From: Guptibacillus algicola
Lineage (GTDB): Bacteria; Bacillota; Bacilli; Bacillales; Guptibacillaceae
DNA: 64,000 nucleotides
NCBI RefSeq assembly: GCF_020171805.1
Contig: NZ_JAIVAF010000003.1
Coordinates: forward strand, 372,001 to 436,000
Direction: 5' to 3'
Each line of letters opens with the position of its first letter. Position 1 is the first letter of the stretch. Below the pieces are notes generated by a model that saw only the letters and a list, made by a program, of their open reading frames with translations, did no database searches and had not been told where the DNA came from. Of the stretch, positions 8,510 to 17,091 are shown piece after piece. A program made the position numbers and the translations under genes.

Positions 8510-9589
8510 ATGTGGATTAAACACGATTTTTTTAAATATATGACTGGTGCAATTCTTGTTCTTATCTTATTTTTCTTTCTTGCTAAATTAGATTTCGTCA
8601 AACCGGTCATAACGATTATTAGTACGCTTTTTTATCCAATATTGATCGCTGGGTTTTTGTATTACATCATTAAGCCCATCGTTCGTCTTGTGAGGAAAAT
8701 CCTGTTCGTTCCCGATCTTGCAGCAATTCTTCTAGTTTTCGTCGGGATTGGTGGGCTTCTATATGGCGGGTTCAAGCTCTTTGCAAAAACGATTTCAGAA
8801 CAGGCTACTAGTATTATGAAAGATCTGCCAAAAAAGCTCGAGAAGTCAGCTGGAGAAGCGCAAAAAGCGATTGAGAAAAACGACATGGGTATGGTTTCAG
8901 TAGGGAACCTGAGACATAAAGCAACGAGCTATCTTGGGGAAATTACACAAAATTTTGGAGATAATATTACTCAGGTTATTTCTGCTCTAACGGGAGCTAC
9001 AACGGTTTTGATCGTTGTACCGTTCGTTCTTTTTTATTTCTTAAAGGATGACCATAAACTGATTCCTTACTTGTTGAAGTTCATTCCAGGAAATCATCAG
9101 GAGGAAGGTAAGAAGATTCTTAGCAATATCGATGATACCGTAGCTGCCTACATTAAGGGTCAAGTCATCGTAGCAGTTGTTGATGGTGTACTTATGTATA
9201 TTGCTTATTTAATTCTCGGCCTTGATTATGCACTTATTCTTGGCATGTTCGTGACACTAACAGCGGTCGTTCCGTTCTTTGGTCCGATCATAGGTGTGAT
9301 CCCAGCCCTTGTAATCGGTCTTACGCAAGGACCGACGATGGCACTTTCAGTACTAGTGGCGCTTGTTATCGTTCAACAGCTAGAGGGTAATCTCGTAGCG
9401 CCGATCGTGCTAGGTGGTAGATTGAACATTCATCCACTAACGATTATTTTATTGCTCATTGTTGCCGGAGCACTTTATGGATTTATCGGAATGCTGATCG
9501 CGATTCCGTTTTACTCGGTTATCAAGGTGATCATTAAGAACTTTTATCAATTTTATCGACTGAGGCAGATGCAACAAATTAGTGACTAA
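8510..9589 (+). CDS. AI-2E family transporter (YueF/TqsA-like permease)
   Basis: A polytopic membrane protein of 359 residues. Two N-terminal hydrophobic pairs (about 12-30 and 36-52, then 65-87) are followed by a charged, amphipathic cytoplasmic or external helix region (90-150). The conserved C-terminal block contains AYIKGQVIVAVVDGV, LGLDYALILGMFVTLTAVVPFFGPIIG and the long hydrophobic tail of the AI-2E transporter family. Some members export autoinducer-2 or act as Na+(Li+)/H+ antiporters, so the substrate is open. GAGGAG precedes the ATG and a strong bidirectional terminator follows. Confidence 0.9.
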   Translation: MWIKHDFFKYMTGAILVLILFFFLAKLDFVKPVITIISTLFYPILIAGFLYYIIKPIVRLVRKILFVPDLAAILLVFVGIGGLLYGGFKLFAKTISEQATSIMKDLPKKLEKSAGEAQKAIEKNDMGMVSVGNLRHKATSYLGEITQNFGDNITQVISALTGATTVLIVVPFVLFYFLKDDHKLIPYLLKFIPGNHQEEGKKILSNIDDTVAAYIKGQVIVAVVDGVLMYIAYLILGLDYALILGMFVTLTAVVPFFGPIIGVIPALVIGLTQGPTMALSVLVALVIVQQLEGNLVAPIVLGGRLNIHPLTIILLLIVAGALYGFIGMLIAIPFYSVIKVIIKNFYQFYRLRQMQQISD

Positions 9590-9597
9590 ACAAAAAG

Positions 9598-9634
9598 ACC
9601 GGTATGGCGTAATCGCCTTACCGGTTGTTTTTTT
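9598..9634. terminator. Bidirectional terminator between convergent genes
   Basis: ACCGGTA-TGGCG (9598-9609) pairs with CGCC-TTACCGGT (9614-9625); A-runs and T-runs on the two sides serve both the permease and the convergent lipoprotein gene. Confidence 0.9.
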
Positions 9635-10112
9635 ATTCGAAGGTAACGTCATGTTCTGAAGCTAATTTCTGAATGCCCGTGTTGTACGCTTCCATCAATT
9701 CCTTTGCTTCATCAAGCTTTGCGTTTGCTTCTTCAACTAGTGCGGCGTCTTCTTGTTCGAATGCTTCTACAAGCGTTAAGAACCCTGCGTGCTGAGTTTT
9801 AAGCGATGTGACATAAATTTCATGAACCTCTTGAAGTTCTGCTGTTTCAATCGTTACGGCCTCGACATCCTCAATGTAATCCGTATACTTTGGTATCACA
9901 TCGTCGATGAGGGTGGCGTAAGTAGTGTGATCGTCCGTGCTATTTGCTCCTACGACGCTGTCATATGTGCCAATGATCAATTTCTCCTCTTGAAGTAATG
10001 GCGTCATCGAATCTTGCCAATAGCTAACCAAATCATCTTGCACCTCATCACTACAACCGACTAGCATCACGATGAGCAAAAACAAGCCGAACGCACTCAA
10101 AGCTTTTCTCAT
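9633..10112 (-). CDS. Small lipoprotein, helical, unknown function
   Basis: A 159-residue predicted lipoprotein. The N terminus has a basic start, a hydrophobic core and the lipobox LVGC, so Cys20 should be lipidated after signal peptidase II cleavage and the protein anchored on the outer face of the membrane. The rest is acidic and likely all helical, with many Glu/Ala heptad-like stretches (VEAFEQEDAALVEEANAKLDEAKEL). No domain was recognised. GAGGGGGG lies upstream on the minus strand. It converges on the AI-2E permease gene and shares its terminator. Confidence 0.82.
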   Translation of the reverse strand: MRKALSAFGLFLLIVMLVGCSDEVQDDLVSYWQDSMTPLLQEEKLIIGTYDSVVGANSTDDHTTYATLIDDVIPKYTDYIEDVEAVTIETAELQEVHEIYVTSLKTQHAGFLTLVEAFEQEDAALVEEANAKLDEAKELMEAYNTGIQKLASEHDVTFE

Positions 10113-10206
10113 TTGAACACCCCCCTCTTAACGATATTGACAGAGGAGGAAGTCTATACCAAATGGACAAGACCCTGAAAAAAATATTGGCTAGTCCTAT
10201 AGGGTA

Positions 10207-10548
10207 CTAAAATTGTAGATAATCGTGTAACTGAATTTCAAAATCATAAATAGCACCACAAGGTAACTCAAGAACAGAGTGGGCGTCTTTGACAGGTAAG
10301 ACAAAACGCCATGGTTTTAAATTTGGAATGAGCTTGATGACGTGGTTCTCTTTATTAAGAAACACCGCATCGATTGGGAAATGCATAAAGCACATGTGGA
10401 TCGAGTTACACGGTGTGATCAAAAGAGCTTCCAGGTCGAGCGGACGTTTACGAAACATCAAGCCTCTAAGTCGTGTAGCGAACGTGTCAGCATGTTGAAT
10501 CGTGTGTGGTATTGTTCGATATATCATACGTTCAGTGCGTTCGCTCAT
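10207..10548 (-). CDS. DUF192 (UPF0127) family protein
   Basis: About 113 residues from the ATG at 10548, which has AAAGGA upstream; an upstream in-frame start at 10593 lacks support. Family motifs are visible: ADTFATRLRGLMFRKRPL, the conserved NSIHMCFMHFPIDAVFLN strand pair and the C-terminal VLELPCGAIYD. DUF192 proteins are single beta-rich domains of unknown biochemistry. The gene is transcribed away from the Tad pilus locus, whose promoter lies about 120 bp upstream of it; DUF192 genes are often seen beside Tad loci, so a link to pilus biogenesis is possible but unproven. Confidence 0.85.
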   Translation of the reverse strand: MSERTERMIYRTIPHTIQHADTFATRLRGLMFRKRPLDLEALLITPCNSIHMCFMHFPIDAVFLNKENHVIKLIPNLKPWRFVLPVKDAHSVLELPCGAIYDFEIQLHDYLQF

Positions 10549-10669
10549 TTTGATCAATCCTTTCGTTTCTTCATTAAATTCACTATATACCAAGGGTTGA
10601 TCTTTCTCAACAAGAAATTAGAGTGCATATAACATCACAAACATTTACAAATAAAATGTAAAAAAGATG

Positions 10670-10698
10670 TTTACAAATTCGTTATTGAGAACTACAAT
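10670..10698 (+). promoter_or_regulatory. Candidate sigma-A promoter of the Tad pilus operon
   Basis: TTTACA (10670-10675) and TACAAT (10693-10698) are separated by 17 bp. The block TTTACAAAT occurs at the -35 and again about 25 bp upstream, and could be a regulator site. Predicted transcription would start near 10705, giving a leader of about 255 nt before flp. Confidence 0.6.
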
Positions 10699-10704
10699 AA
10701 AAGT

Positions 10705-10959
10705 ACAGAAGTTCTTTAAAAAGAACAAAAGAGCAGACTAGATCACTATAATGAACAATAGCGAACCAATGCTCCTGATGTTCACTATCCAAAGGGGGTT
10801 TGAAATGAGAATAGCGTAACTGCATAACCGTGCTATGTTATTACTTTCTTCAAGGTCTCTGGATCATACTTAACGCAATACTAAGGTACTAATGTCACTG
10901 TAGGTGTAGTAGACACAGGTTCTCTTATCTAACCAAAAATCACTTAGGGAGGAAACAAG
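10705..10959 (+). other. Long, apparently structured 5' leader of the flp pilus operon
   Basis: This gap of more than 300 bp has no long gene. A first hairpin pairs ATAATGAACA (10749-10758) with TGTTCACTAT (about 10779-10788) with one mismatch and an inner AGC/GCT pair. A second stem, ATAGC/GCTAT, lies around 10811-10837. Between them AAAGGGGG at 10791 is followed by ATG AGA ATA GCG TAA at 10805-10819, a possible four-codon leader ORF. I recognise no known riboswitch class here. The flp ribosome site AGGGAGGA is at 10946-10953. Confidence 0.4.
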
Positions 10960-11121
10960 ATGATAAAGAAAATAAGAGCGTTCGTAAGAGAAGAAGAAGG
11001 TCAAGGAATGGCGGAGTATGGTTTGATTCTTGCTGGGGTAGCGGTTGTGGCCGTTGTAGCGTATAACGAACTCGGAGATAGAATTCTTGCTGTTGTAAGA
11101 AATGTTGTAGCATCATTGTAA
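10960..11121 (+). CDS. flp: Flp family type IVb pilin
   Basis: A 53-residue pilin, the major structural subunit expected for the Tad pilus. A short basic leader ends EEEG, followed by QGMAEYGLILAGVAVVAVVAY. Cleavage after the Gly puts Glu at position 5 and Tyr at 6 of the mature pilin, the Flp hallmark, followed by one hydrophobic helix. AGGGAGGA (10946-10953) is optimally spaced from the ATG. It is the first gene of the tad cluster, behind a sigma-A-like promoter, and is followed by a hairpin at 11150 that may keep pilin mRNA in excess over the assembly genes. Confidence 0.93.
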   Translation: MIKKIRAFVREEEGQGMAEYGLILAGVAVVAVVAYNELGDRILAVVRNVVASL

Positions 11122-11149
11122 TCAGTTTTTCAATAAACCAAAGATCACT

Positions 11150-11173
11150 AGCCCCACTTTCACCGGTGGGGCT
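11150..11173 (+). promoter_or_regulatory. Intercistronic hairpin between flp and the prepilin peptidase gene
   Basis: AGCCCCAC (11150-11157) and GTGGGGCT (11166-11173) form a perfect 8-bp GC-rich stem with an 8-nt loop. It is followed by AAATTTAAAA and not a T-run, so it is a stabiliser, processing site or weak attenuator and not a classical terminator. Confidence 0.6.
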
Positions 11174-11197
11174 AAATTTAAAATATGAGGTACTAGT

Positions 11198-11698
11198 ATG
11201 ATCTACTGGATCCTTGCAAGCACATTACTTATCTCGTTATATACAGACATTCGTAATCGAAAGATACTTAACATCGTTACATTTCCAGCAATGCTGTTAG
11301 GGGTCGTTTACTATACGATCACACTTGGATTTGAAGGATTGCTCTTTAGTGTAGCAGGATTACTAGTTGGTTTTCTTCTGCTTATTATCCCTTACTTACT
11401 AGGAGGAATGGGTGCAGGCGATGTAAAATTACTCGCTTCAGTAGGCGCACTTACAGGTGTTACCTTTGTTCTTCATTCGTTTGTTTACACTGCATTAGCA
11501 GGAGGGGTCATTGCACTTATCTTACTTGTTAGAAGACTAGAATTTAAAAAGCTTTCTCCTCTATACTTACTCTCTTTCTTCTATTTATTAAAAAACATAA
11601 CGTCTAGTAACGATGACAAACCACGGATCACCTTTCCATATGGAGTAGCGATCACAGTTGGGACGTTGTGTACGTTCTTCTTAGGAGGGATGATATGA
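11198..11698 (+). CDS. tadV: Prepilin peptidase, A24 family (TadV/CpaA-like)
   Basis: Integral-membrane aspartic peptidase that processes the Flp prepilin and TadE-like pseudopilins. The two catalytic aspartates are visible as Asp17 in SLYTDIRNRKI and Asp75 in GGMGAGDVKLL (the GxGD motif). The protein has about six hydrophobic segments and, like other TadV proteins, lacks the N-terminal methyltransferase domain of PilD. The length of 166 residues is normal. Its TGA overlaps the next start as ATGA, so tadV and tadE are translationally coupled. Confidence 0.92.
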   Translation: MIYWILASTLLISLYTDIRNRKILNIVTFPAMLLGVVYYTITLGFEGLLFSVAGLLVGFLLLIIPYLLGGMGAGDVKLLASVGALTGVTFVLHSFVYTALAGGVIALILLVRRLEFKKLSPLYLLSFFYLLKNITSSNDDKPRITFPYGVAITVGTLCTFFLGGMI

Positions 11699-12069
11699 AA
11701 TCAGAAAAAGGGCAATCGATGGTTGAATTTGCGTTAGTTCTACCCGTGCTCGTAATGCTGTTATTTGGAATCGTAGATTTTGGGAGAATCTTTCACGCGT
11801 ATTTAACGATCGATCATGCCAGTCGTGAAGCTGCTCGATCAGCGAGTGTTGGAGAAGATGATGCGACCATTCGAGCAGTTGCAGTAGATAACGGAACGAG
11901 TATTAGCCTTTCAGGTTCACAAGTTTCAATTTCTCCTGGTGGAAAGAAATCTTCAGGCAGTGAGGTAAGGATCACGATCAACCATCATATTAATTTCCTC
12001 ACGCCAGTAATCGCATCATTAACAGGTCCAATCGATTTAACAAGTACAACGGCGATGAGGGTGGAGTGA
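11695..12069 (+). CDS. tadE: TadE-like pseudopilin
   Basis: About 124 residues from the ATG at 11695, which has AGGAGG at 11683-11688; an upstream GTG in the same frame at 11668 is not needed. The N terminus EKGQSMVEFALVLPVLVMLLFGIVDFGR is the TadE signature: prepilin-type Gly, Glu at +5 and a hydrophobic helix ending in DFGR. A short soluble domain follows. TadE is a minor pseudopilin processed by TadV and needed for Flp pilus assembly. It overlaps both neighbours. Confidence 0.9.
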   Translation: MKSEKGQSMVEFALVLPVLVMLLFGIVDFGRIFHAYLTIDHASREAARSASVGEDDATIRAVAVDNGTSISLSGSQVSISPGGKKSSGSEVRITINHHINFLTPVIASLTGPIDLTSTTAMRVE

Positions 12070-12968
12070 TGAAGAAACTTCTAATGATGGTATCAAACCA
12101 ACGTGGAAGTACGATGGTGATGGTTGCAATCAGCATTACAGTTCTACTGGGTGCAGCGGCTATGGTTGTTGATGTAGGGCGGATGTATCATGAGAAGAGC
12201 ACCCTACAGAACGCAGTCGATGCAGCGGCTCTAGCAGGGGCACAGGAATTAATTACAAGTAGGAATAAGGCGACGACTGTAGCAGGTACCTATGCGGAAG
12301 AAAACGGCTATCCCGTTTCTTACTGTGACATAAGGACTGGTGTCGACACGATTCAGGTTTCACAGGAAACAAAAGTCCCCATGACATTCGCGAAAGTCTT
12401 CGGGATGAAGAACGCGAAAGTAAGTGCCTCAGCGAAAGCGAAGATAGGTCCAGTTTGGCCAACAAAAGGGATCACGCCGCTTGCAATCGAGTACACTGCG
12501 GTCCCACATCAAACAGAGCTGAAGTGTAGTAACACGGGTGTTCTTAGCGGGAACTGCGGCTTTCTTGATATCGGAAGTAACGGTGCGAAAGGATTGGCAA
12601 ACAATATCATCAACGGTGTAGAGATTCCTCAAGGAACAAAAACTGTACAAACCGAGCCTGGTCAGATGTGGGGACCTGTCAAAGGTGCATTCCAAACGCT
12701 GATCGATAATGATGCCGGAAAAGCGCATTGCCAAAGCGCGACTTCTGCAGACCAATCGTGCGATCGGATGATCATCCTTCCATTGATCAAGTCCTGGGAT
12801 GGTGTAAATGGGAAATCCTCCGTTGAAATTGTAGGGTTCGCATCGTATTGGTTAGACCGAGTCGATGAGCCGAAGCGTATCGTAGGGAAGTTCAAAAAGA
12901 TGATCACATCTGGTGAAATCGATGGATCGCAAACCGGAAACGTTTACGGAGTGAAACTAATCAAATAA
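12069..12968 (+). CDS. tadG: TadG-like pilus assembly protein (TadE/G family)
   Basis: About 299 residues beginning MKKLLMMVSNQRGSTMVMVAI; the N-terminal Tad segment with one transmembrane helix runs into DVGRMYHEKSTLQNAVDAAALAGAQEL, the diagnostic TadG/Flp-pilus motif. The rest is extracytoplasmic and contains four to five Cys residues (for example YCDIR, LKCSN, GNCGF, AHCQS, QSCDR), which may form disulfides. It is shorter than proteobacterial TadG and I see no von Willebrand A domain. The ATG at 12069 overlaps the tadE TGA. Confidence 0.85.
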   Translation: MKKLLMMVSNQRGSTMVMVAISITVLLGAAAMVVDVGRMYHEKSTLQNAVDAAALAGAQELITSRNKATTVAGTYAEENGYPVSYCDIRTGVDTIQVSQETKVPMTFAKVFGMKNAKVSASAKAKIGPVWPTKGITPLAIEYTAVPHQTELKCSNTGVLSGNCGFLDIGSNGAKGLANNIINGVEIPQGTKTVQTEPGQMWGPVKGAFQTLIDNDAGKAHCQSATSADQSCDRMIILPLIKSWDGVNGKSSVEIVGFASYWLDRVDEPKRIVGKFKKMITSGEIDGSQTGNVYGVKLIK

Positions 12969-12999
12969 ATGACTGTCATGGGAAGGTAAGGAGGAGCAT

Positions 13000-13590
13000 A
13001 TGAAAACAAAGCGAATCTGGATGTGGTCACTCGTATTTGGGGTTATTGCAACAGGGATTGTCTATGTTGCCCTGTTTTCAAATATGGCGATTGTTACGTC
13101 TACGGGATCTGATTCAAATACCGAAGATGTTCCTGAGGTTGAAGAAGTGGTTGAAGCGGCACCTACAGTGATCGAGAGAGAAATGAGCAATGAGATGCTC
13201 GAAGTGAGTGAAGGAAAACGAGCCATTTCATTAAAAGTAACGCTTGAACAAGGGGTATCAGGATATGTTGTACCAGGATCTTTCGTAGATGTTGTTGCGT
13301 TTGAGACAACTGTAGACGAAGAAAAGAAGCAAGAGCTTAGAACAGCAAAGGTTGTTCTCCAAAATGTAAAGGTTCTCGGTTCCGGTAAAGCGTCTGACGC
13401 TGGGGAAGAGTCTCTTCTTTATGAAACTGTCACGCTTGAAGTTGATCCGAAACAAGGTGTTCAAATTAGTCTCGCTTCAACGGACGCCAACGGCTTTTAC
13501 TTAATGTTGAGAAACGAAGAAGATAAGGCGATCGAAAAAGCTGAGCTGAAAGAATCAAGACAGGTTGTCGAAGGAGTTGTTTCGAAATGA
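13000..13590 (+). CDS. cpaB: CpaB/RcpC-like Flp pilus assembly protein
   Basis: A 196-residue protein with one N-terminal transmembrane segment (about 7-27), an acidic Glu/Val-rich linker, and a beta-rich external domain (SEGKRAISLKVTLEQGVSGYVVPGSFVDVV) that matches the RcpC/CpaB core. There is no clear SAF domain, as in shorter Gram-positive versions. Partner of the Flp export platform. AAGGAGGAG precedes the ATG, and the stop overlaps cpaE/tadZ as ATGA. Confidence 0.85.
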   Translation: MKTKRIWMWSLVFGVIATGIVYVALFSNMAIVTSTGSDSNTEDVPEVEEVVEAAPTVIEREMSNEMLEVSEGKRAISLKVTLEQGVSGYVVPGSFVDVVAFETTVDEEKKQELRTAKVVLQNVKVLGSGKASDAGEESLLYETVTLEVDPKQGVQISLASTDANGFYLMLRNEEDKAIEKAELKESRQVVEGVVSK

Positions 13591-14783
13591 GTGTAGAATG
13601 GTACTTTTATTGCGACTCAAACGGACGAGCTGAAAAGATTGAGACGTTTCTTTTAAAAAGAGGGCAGCACCTAACATGCTTTCAGACGCTCACTGATCTT
13701 CAGTCACGGTTGGAGGATACCTCGAACGCGACTCTCTTTCTTCAGCCAAATAACGTTTACAATGTATATGAACTAAGTGAAGAAATCTCTATCAAGCACC
13801 CTCACATCTATATCATTATTTTGTCTGAAGAATCCACTGAGAATACGAAGAAAGCCATGCATTCTGGAGCTTCGAATCTATTAACTCTCCCCATTCAAAC
13901 AGAAGAACTCGTAGATGTTGTCACCCAGGCGCATCGCTACATGAATTATCGAGCAGAACAACAAGGTGTAAAAGAAAATCATGAGCTTAAAAACGATAGC
14001 CGCGTTATTTCCGTATGCAGCCCTCGTGGAGGGATCGGTCGTACGTTACTTACAACTAATCTAGCTTCTACCTTAGCACGTGAAGGAAAGATGGTCGCTG
14101 TACTAGATACGAACATTCAATTCGGAGATGTCACGATGTACTTTGACGTAAAGCCGAAAAACACCATTTATGAATGGGTGAAGGAAGGATATGACAAAGG
14201 GAGATTCTCCGTCACGCACTATTTAACGAAACATGACTCTGGTGTAGCGATCTTAGCGCCACCACCACGACCAGAGTTTTTTGAAATTATTACCGAACAC
14301 CACATCGAAATGGCTATTACGGAACTAAGGAAAGATTATGATGTCATCATAGTCGATACTGCAGCAACAATTTCAGAAATCCACCTTAAAAGCCTCGTTC
14401 TATCGGATGATATCTTGTTGTTGATGACGAGTGACATTCCAACTGTCCGAAACACCAAACTTTACATGGAAACACTTGAGTCCTTGAAACTGATTGAGAA
14501 GATCGATCTTATTTTAAATAAAGATTCTAGAAAAACAGCGATTGACCAAAAACGTCTAGAAGAAATTCTTCAAAAACCGATCTTTTCCATGCTCCCAGAT
14601 CAGCCTGGACCGGTAGCGGCTTCTATTAATGAAGGTTATCCGCTCGTATTAAAAGATGCGAAGAATGCTCTCTCAAAAGCCGTACTTTCGCTATCAACGA
14701 AATTGATGCCGGATGACCCAGAAGACATTCAGTCAGGTTTAAAGTCTATCAAATCGATGCGATGGCCTTTATTGAGTAGGTAG
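13587..14783 (+). CDS. tadZ: TadZ/CpaE-like pilus localisation ATPase with degenerate Walker A
   Basis: A 398-residue MinD/ParA-superfamily protein that in other systems positions the Tad machine. An N-terminal receiver-like domain (1-115, without a clear phosphoacceptor Asp) precedes the ATPase-like domain. The deviant Walker A reads SPRGGIGRT at 145-153: both lysines of the KGGxGKT motif are Arg, so classical ATP hydrolysis is doubtful, as in atypical TadZ. VLDTNIQFGDVTMYF and DVIIVDTAA represent the other P-loop elements. It is coupled upstream to cpaB by ATGA and lies 12 bp before tadA. Confidence 0.88.
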   Translation: MSVEWYFYCDSNGRAEKIETFLLKRGQHLTCFQTLTDLQSRLEDTSNATLFLQPNNVYNVYELSEEISIKHPHIYIIILSEESTENTKKAMHSGASNLLTLPIQTEELVDVVTQAHRYMNYRAEQQGVKENHELKNDSRVISVCSPRGGIGRTLLTTNLASTLAREGKMVAVLDTNIQFGDVTMYFDVKPKNTIYEWVKEGYDKGRFSVTHYLTKHDSGVAILAPPPRPEFFEIITEHHIEMAITELRKDYDVIIVDTAATISEIHLKSLVLSDDILLLMTSDIPTVRNTKLYMETLESLKLIEKIDLILNKDSRKTAIDQKRLEEILQKPIFSMLPDQPGPVAASINEGYPLVLKDAKNALSKAVLSLSTKLMPDDPEDIQSGLKSIKSMRWPLLSR

Positions 14784-14795
14784 GAGGGGAATCGG

Positions 14796-16127
14796 ATGTC
14801 TCTTTTTAAACGCTATGTTGATGTCCAGCCAGTTCAATCTGGAGAAGGAAATGTACAAGTTCCTGTGAAGACGAATGAGTATATTCAAATGGAAGCGAAG
14901 CTCCAAAACTATTTATTAGAAGAATTAAAGAAAAAGCAGTTTGATCGAGACGAAGAAACGAAGAAAATACGTGAATTAGGCAAAGCCTTCATCGACAAAG
15001 AAGGCGAGCGATTAACATTTGAAGAGAAGAAGAGCCTTCTAGGGACTGTCGAAGATGAACTGCTAGGGTACGGACCCATTACTCCTCTTCTTGAAGACGA
15101 TTCGATCTCTGAGATTATGGTCAATGGACCATTCGATATCTATTATGAGCATCAAGGCAAGATCGTAAGGAGTGATTCATCGTTTCGAGATGATGCACAT
15201 GTGGAACGTGTCATCGAACGAATCGTTTCCCCACTAGGACGTCGAATTGATGAAAGTTCGCCGATGGTTGATGCTCGTTTACCAGATGGATCACGTGTTA
15301 ATGCGGTCATTCCTCCTTTATCATTGAAGGGGCCATCATTAACCATTCGTAAATTCTCTGCTACACCTTTTCAAATCTATGATCTAATCGATTACAACAC
15401 CCTTAGTAATGAGATGGCAGAATTCCTAAGCATGTGCGTAAAATCGAGGCTCAATATCTTCATAAGTGGAGGTACAGGATCTGGGAAGACCTCTTCCTTG
15501 AACGTATTATCTTCGTTCATTCCGAATGACGAGCGAATTGTTACAATTGAAGATGCTGCGGAACTTCAACTCTCGCAAGATCACATCGTTGCTCTTGAAG
15601 CTCGACCTTCAAACATCGAAGGAAATGGAGCTATCACGATTCGTGACCTCGTTCGAAATGCTCTACGTATGCGTCCAGATCGAATCGTAGTTGGTGAGGT
15701 TCGTGGCGCTGAAGCACTCGATATGCTGCAGGCTATGAACACGGGTCATGATGGAAGCTTAAGTTCAGGGCACGCGAATTCACCTCGCGATATGCTTTCA
15801 CGTTTGGAAACAATGGTTTTGATGGCCGGCTTTGACCTTCCACTACGTGCGATACGAGAGCAGATAGCAAATGCCCTCGACCTTATCGTGCACCAAGTTC
15901 GATTGAAGGATGGATCAAGAAAGATGGTGAAGGTTACTGAAGTCCTTGGAATGGAAGGAGATACGATCGTTCTTCAGGATCTATTTGTATTCAAAGAAGA
16001 GGGACGAAACAGTAAAGGTAAGATTGACGGTCGGTTCGTCACTACTGGGGTAAGACCTGGTTTTGCGGAAACGTTAGAGCAAAATGACTTTAAGCTGCCA
16101 GCTTCATGGTTCAAAGAGGAGTGGTGA
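14796..16127 (+). CDS. tadA: TadA/CpaF family secretion ATPase
   Basis: Hexameric ATPase that powers Flp pilus assembly at the cytoplasmic face. An N-terminal helical region (30-110) precedes the CpaF core with [20 protein letters not shown]. Walker A GGTGSGKT is at 225-232 (Lys231), the Asp/His boxes appear around [11 protein letters not shown] and the secretion-ATPase Walker B region is [34 protein letters not shown]-like residues near 320 are the expected His box. Length of 443 is normal. AGGAGGGG lies upstream. Confidence 0.95.
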   Translation: MSLFKRYVDVQPVQSGEGNVQVPVKTNEYIQMEAKLQNYLLEELKKKQFDRDEETKKIRELGKAFIDKEGERLTFEEKKSLLGTVEDELLGYGPITPLLEDDSISEIMVNGPFDIYYEHQGKIVRSDSSFRDDAHVERVIERIVSPLGRRIDESSPMVDARLPDGSRVNAVIPPLSLKGPSLTIRKFSATPFQIYDLIDYNTLSNEMAEFLSMCVKSRLNIFISGGTGSGKTSSLNVLSSFIPNDERIVTIEDAAELQLSQDHIVALEARPSNIEGNGAITIRDLVRNALRMRPDRIVVGEVRGAEALDMLQAMNTGHDGSLSSGHANSPRDMLSRLETMVLMAGFDLPLRAIREQIANALDLIVHQVRLKDGSRKMVKVTEVLGMEGDTIVLQDLFVFKEEGRNSKGKIDGRFVTTGVRPGFAETLEQNDFKLPASWFKEEW

Positions 16128-16128
16128 A

Positions 16129-17088
16129 ATGAATGAGATCATTCAATTAGGAGTATTATTCTTCATTTTCTCTATCACATTTTACTTCATAACCACCAAA
16201 TGGAAGAAGAGGAAGAAAGCGAACACGAGAATCAATGATTTCGTGCCTGTAGGCTCAAAAGTAGTTGAGGAGAAGAGTGAAGAAAAGAAGCAAGTTTTGA
16301 AACCATTAATCATGAAACTATCACATTTGTTTAATGGAATAAAGTTCAGTAAAGAAACAGAGATAAAGCTTCAGCAGGCTGGAAGCACGTTAAAGGTCGA
16401 AGAGTTCTTCGTTGTAAGGCTCTTGCTCGCTACTGCTGCACCAATTCTTCTATTTATTCTTTCCTTTCCATGGTATCTCTGCCTTCTTTCCGTAATAATC
16501 GGATTTGTAGCACCTGAACGATACATGGTGAATAAAGCAAGAAAACGAAACAAACAGTTATCCTATCAGCTAGTCGAAGCGCTTGCTACAATGTCCAATT
16601 CGCTTCGAGCAGGATTTAGCTTTGTGCAAACGATGAAACTAATCGGAAAAGAAATGCCAGATCCAATCGGTCCTGAATTTGATCGATCTGTTCGAGAAAT
16701 TGGGATGGGAATTCCCGTGGAAGAAGTGTTTCAGAACTTAATCACACGTCTTCCAAATAAGGAGCTTGAAGTGGTGATCCAGGCGATTCTGGCACAGCGA
16801 AAGAGCGGAGGGAACTTAGCGCAGCTCATGGATAATATGGAGGAAACCGTTAGAGGAAGAATACGAATTCTCGAAGAACTCAATACATTAACGGCTCAAG
16901 GAAAATTATCGTCGTGGGTCATTACTGCTCTCCCGATTGTTCTTACGTTGTATCTTTATTTTGTAAGTCCTGATTATTTTCAACCGATGATCGATTACCC
17001 ATTAGGGTGGGTGTTACTTTCTGCAGGAACGGTTTCCCTACTACTAGGTTGGTTCATCATTCAAAAGATCGTACGAATTGAGGTGTAG
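16129..17088 (+). CDS. tadB: TadB-like pilus platform membrane protein
   Basis: About 319 residues from the ATG at 16129 with GAGGAG upstream (an earlier in-frame start at 16084 would overlap tadA without support). One N-terminal and two further membrane segments flank a T2SSF domain: QLVEALATMSNSLRAGFSFVQTMKLIGKEM and the EVVIQAILAQRKSGGNLAQLMDNM element. It forms, with TadC, the inner membrane platform that couples TadA to pilin extrusion. Confidence 0.92.
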   Translation: MNEIIQLGVLFFIFSITFYFITTKWKKRKKANTRINDFVPVGSKVVEEKSEEKKQVLKPLIMKLSHLFNGIKFSKETEIKLQQAGSTLKVEEFFVVRLLLATAAPILLFILSFPWYLCLLSVIIGFVAPERYMVNKARKRNKQLSYQLVEALATMSNSLRAGFSFVQTMKLIGKEMPDPIGPEFDRSVREIGMGIPVEEVFQNLITRLPNKELEVVIQAILAQRKSGGNLAQLMDNMEETVRGRIRILEELNTLTAQGKLSSWVITALPIVLTLYLYFVSPDYFQPMIDYPLGWVLLSAGTVSLLLGWFIIQKIVRIEV

Positions 17089-17091
17089 CAT

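Noticed and set aside
10820-10940. c-di-GMP riboswitch before the pilus operon
   Set aside because: The conserved GEMM-I and GEMM-II sequence blocks are not present.
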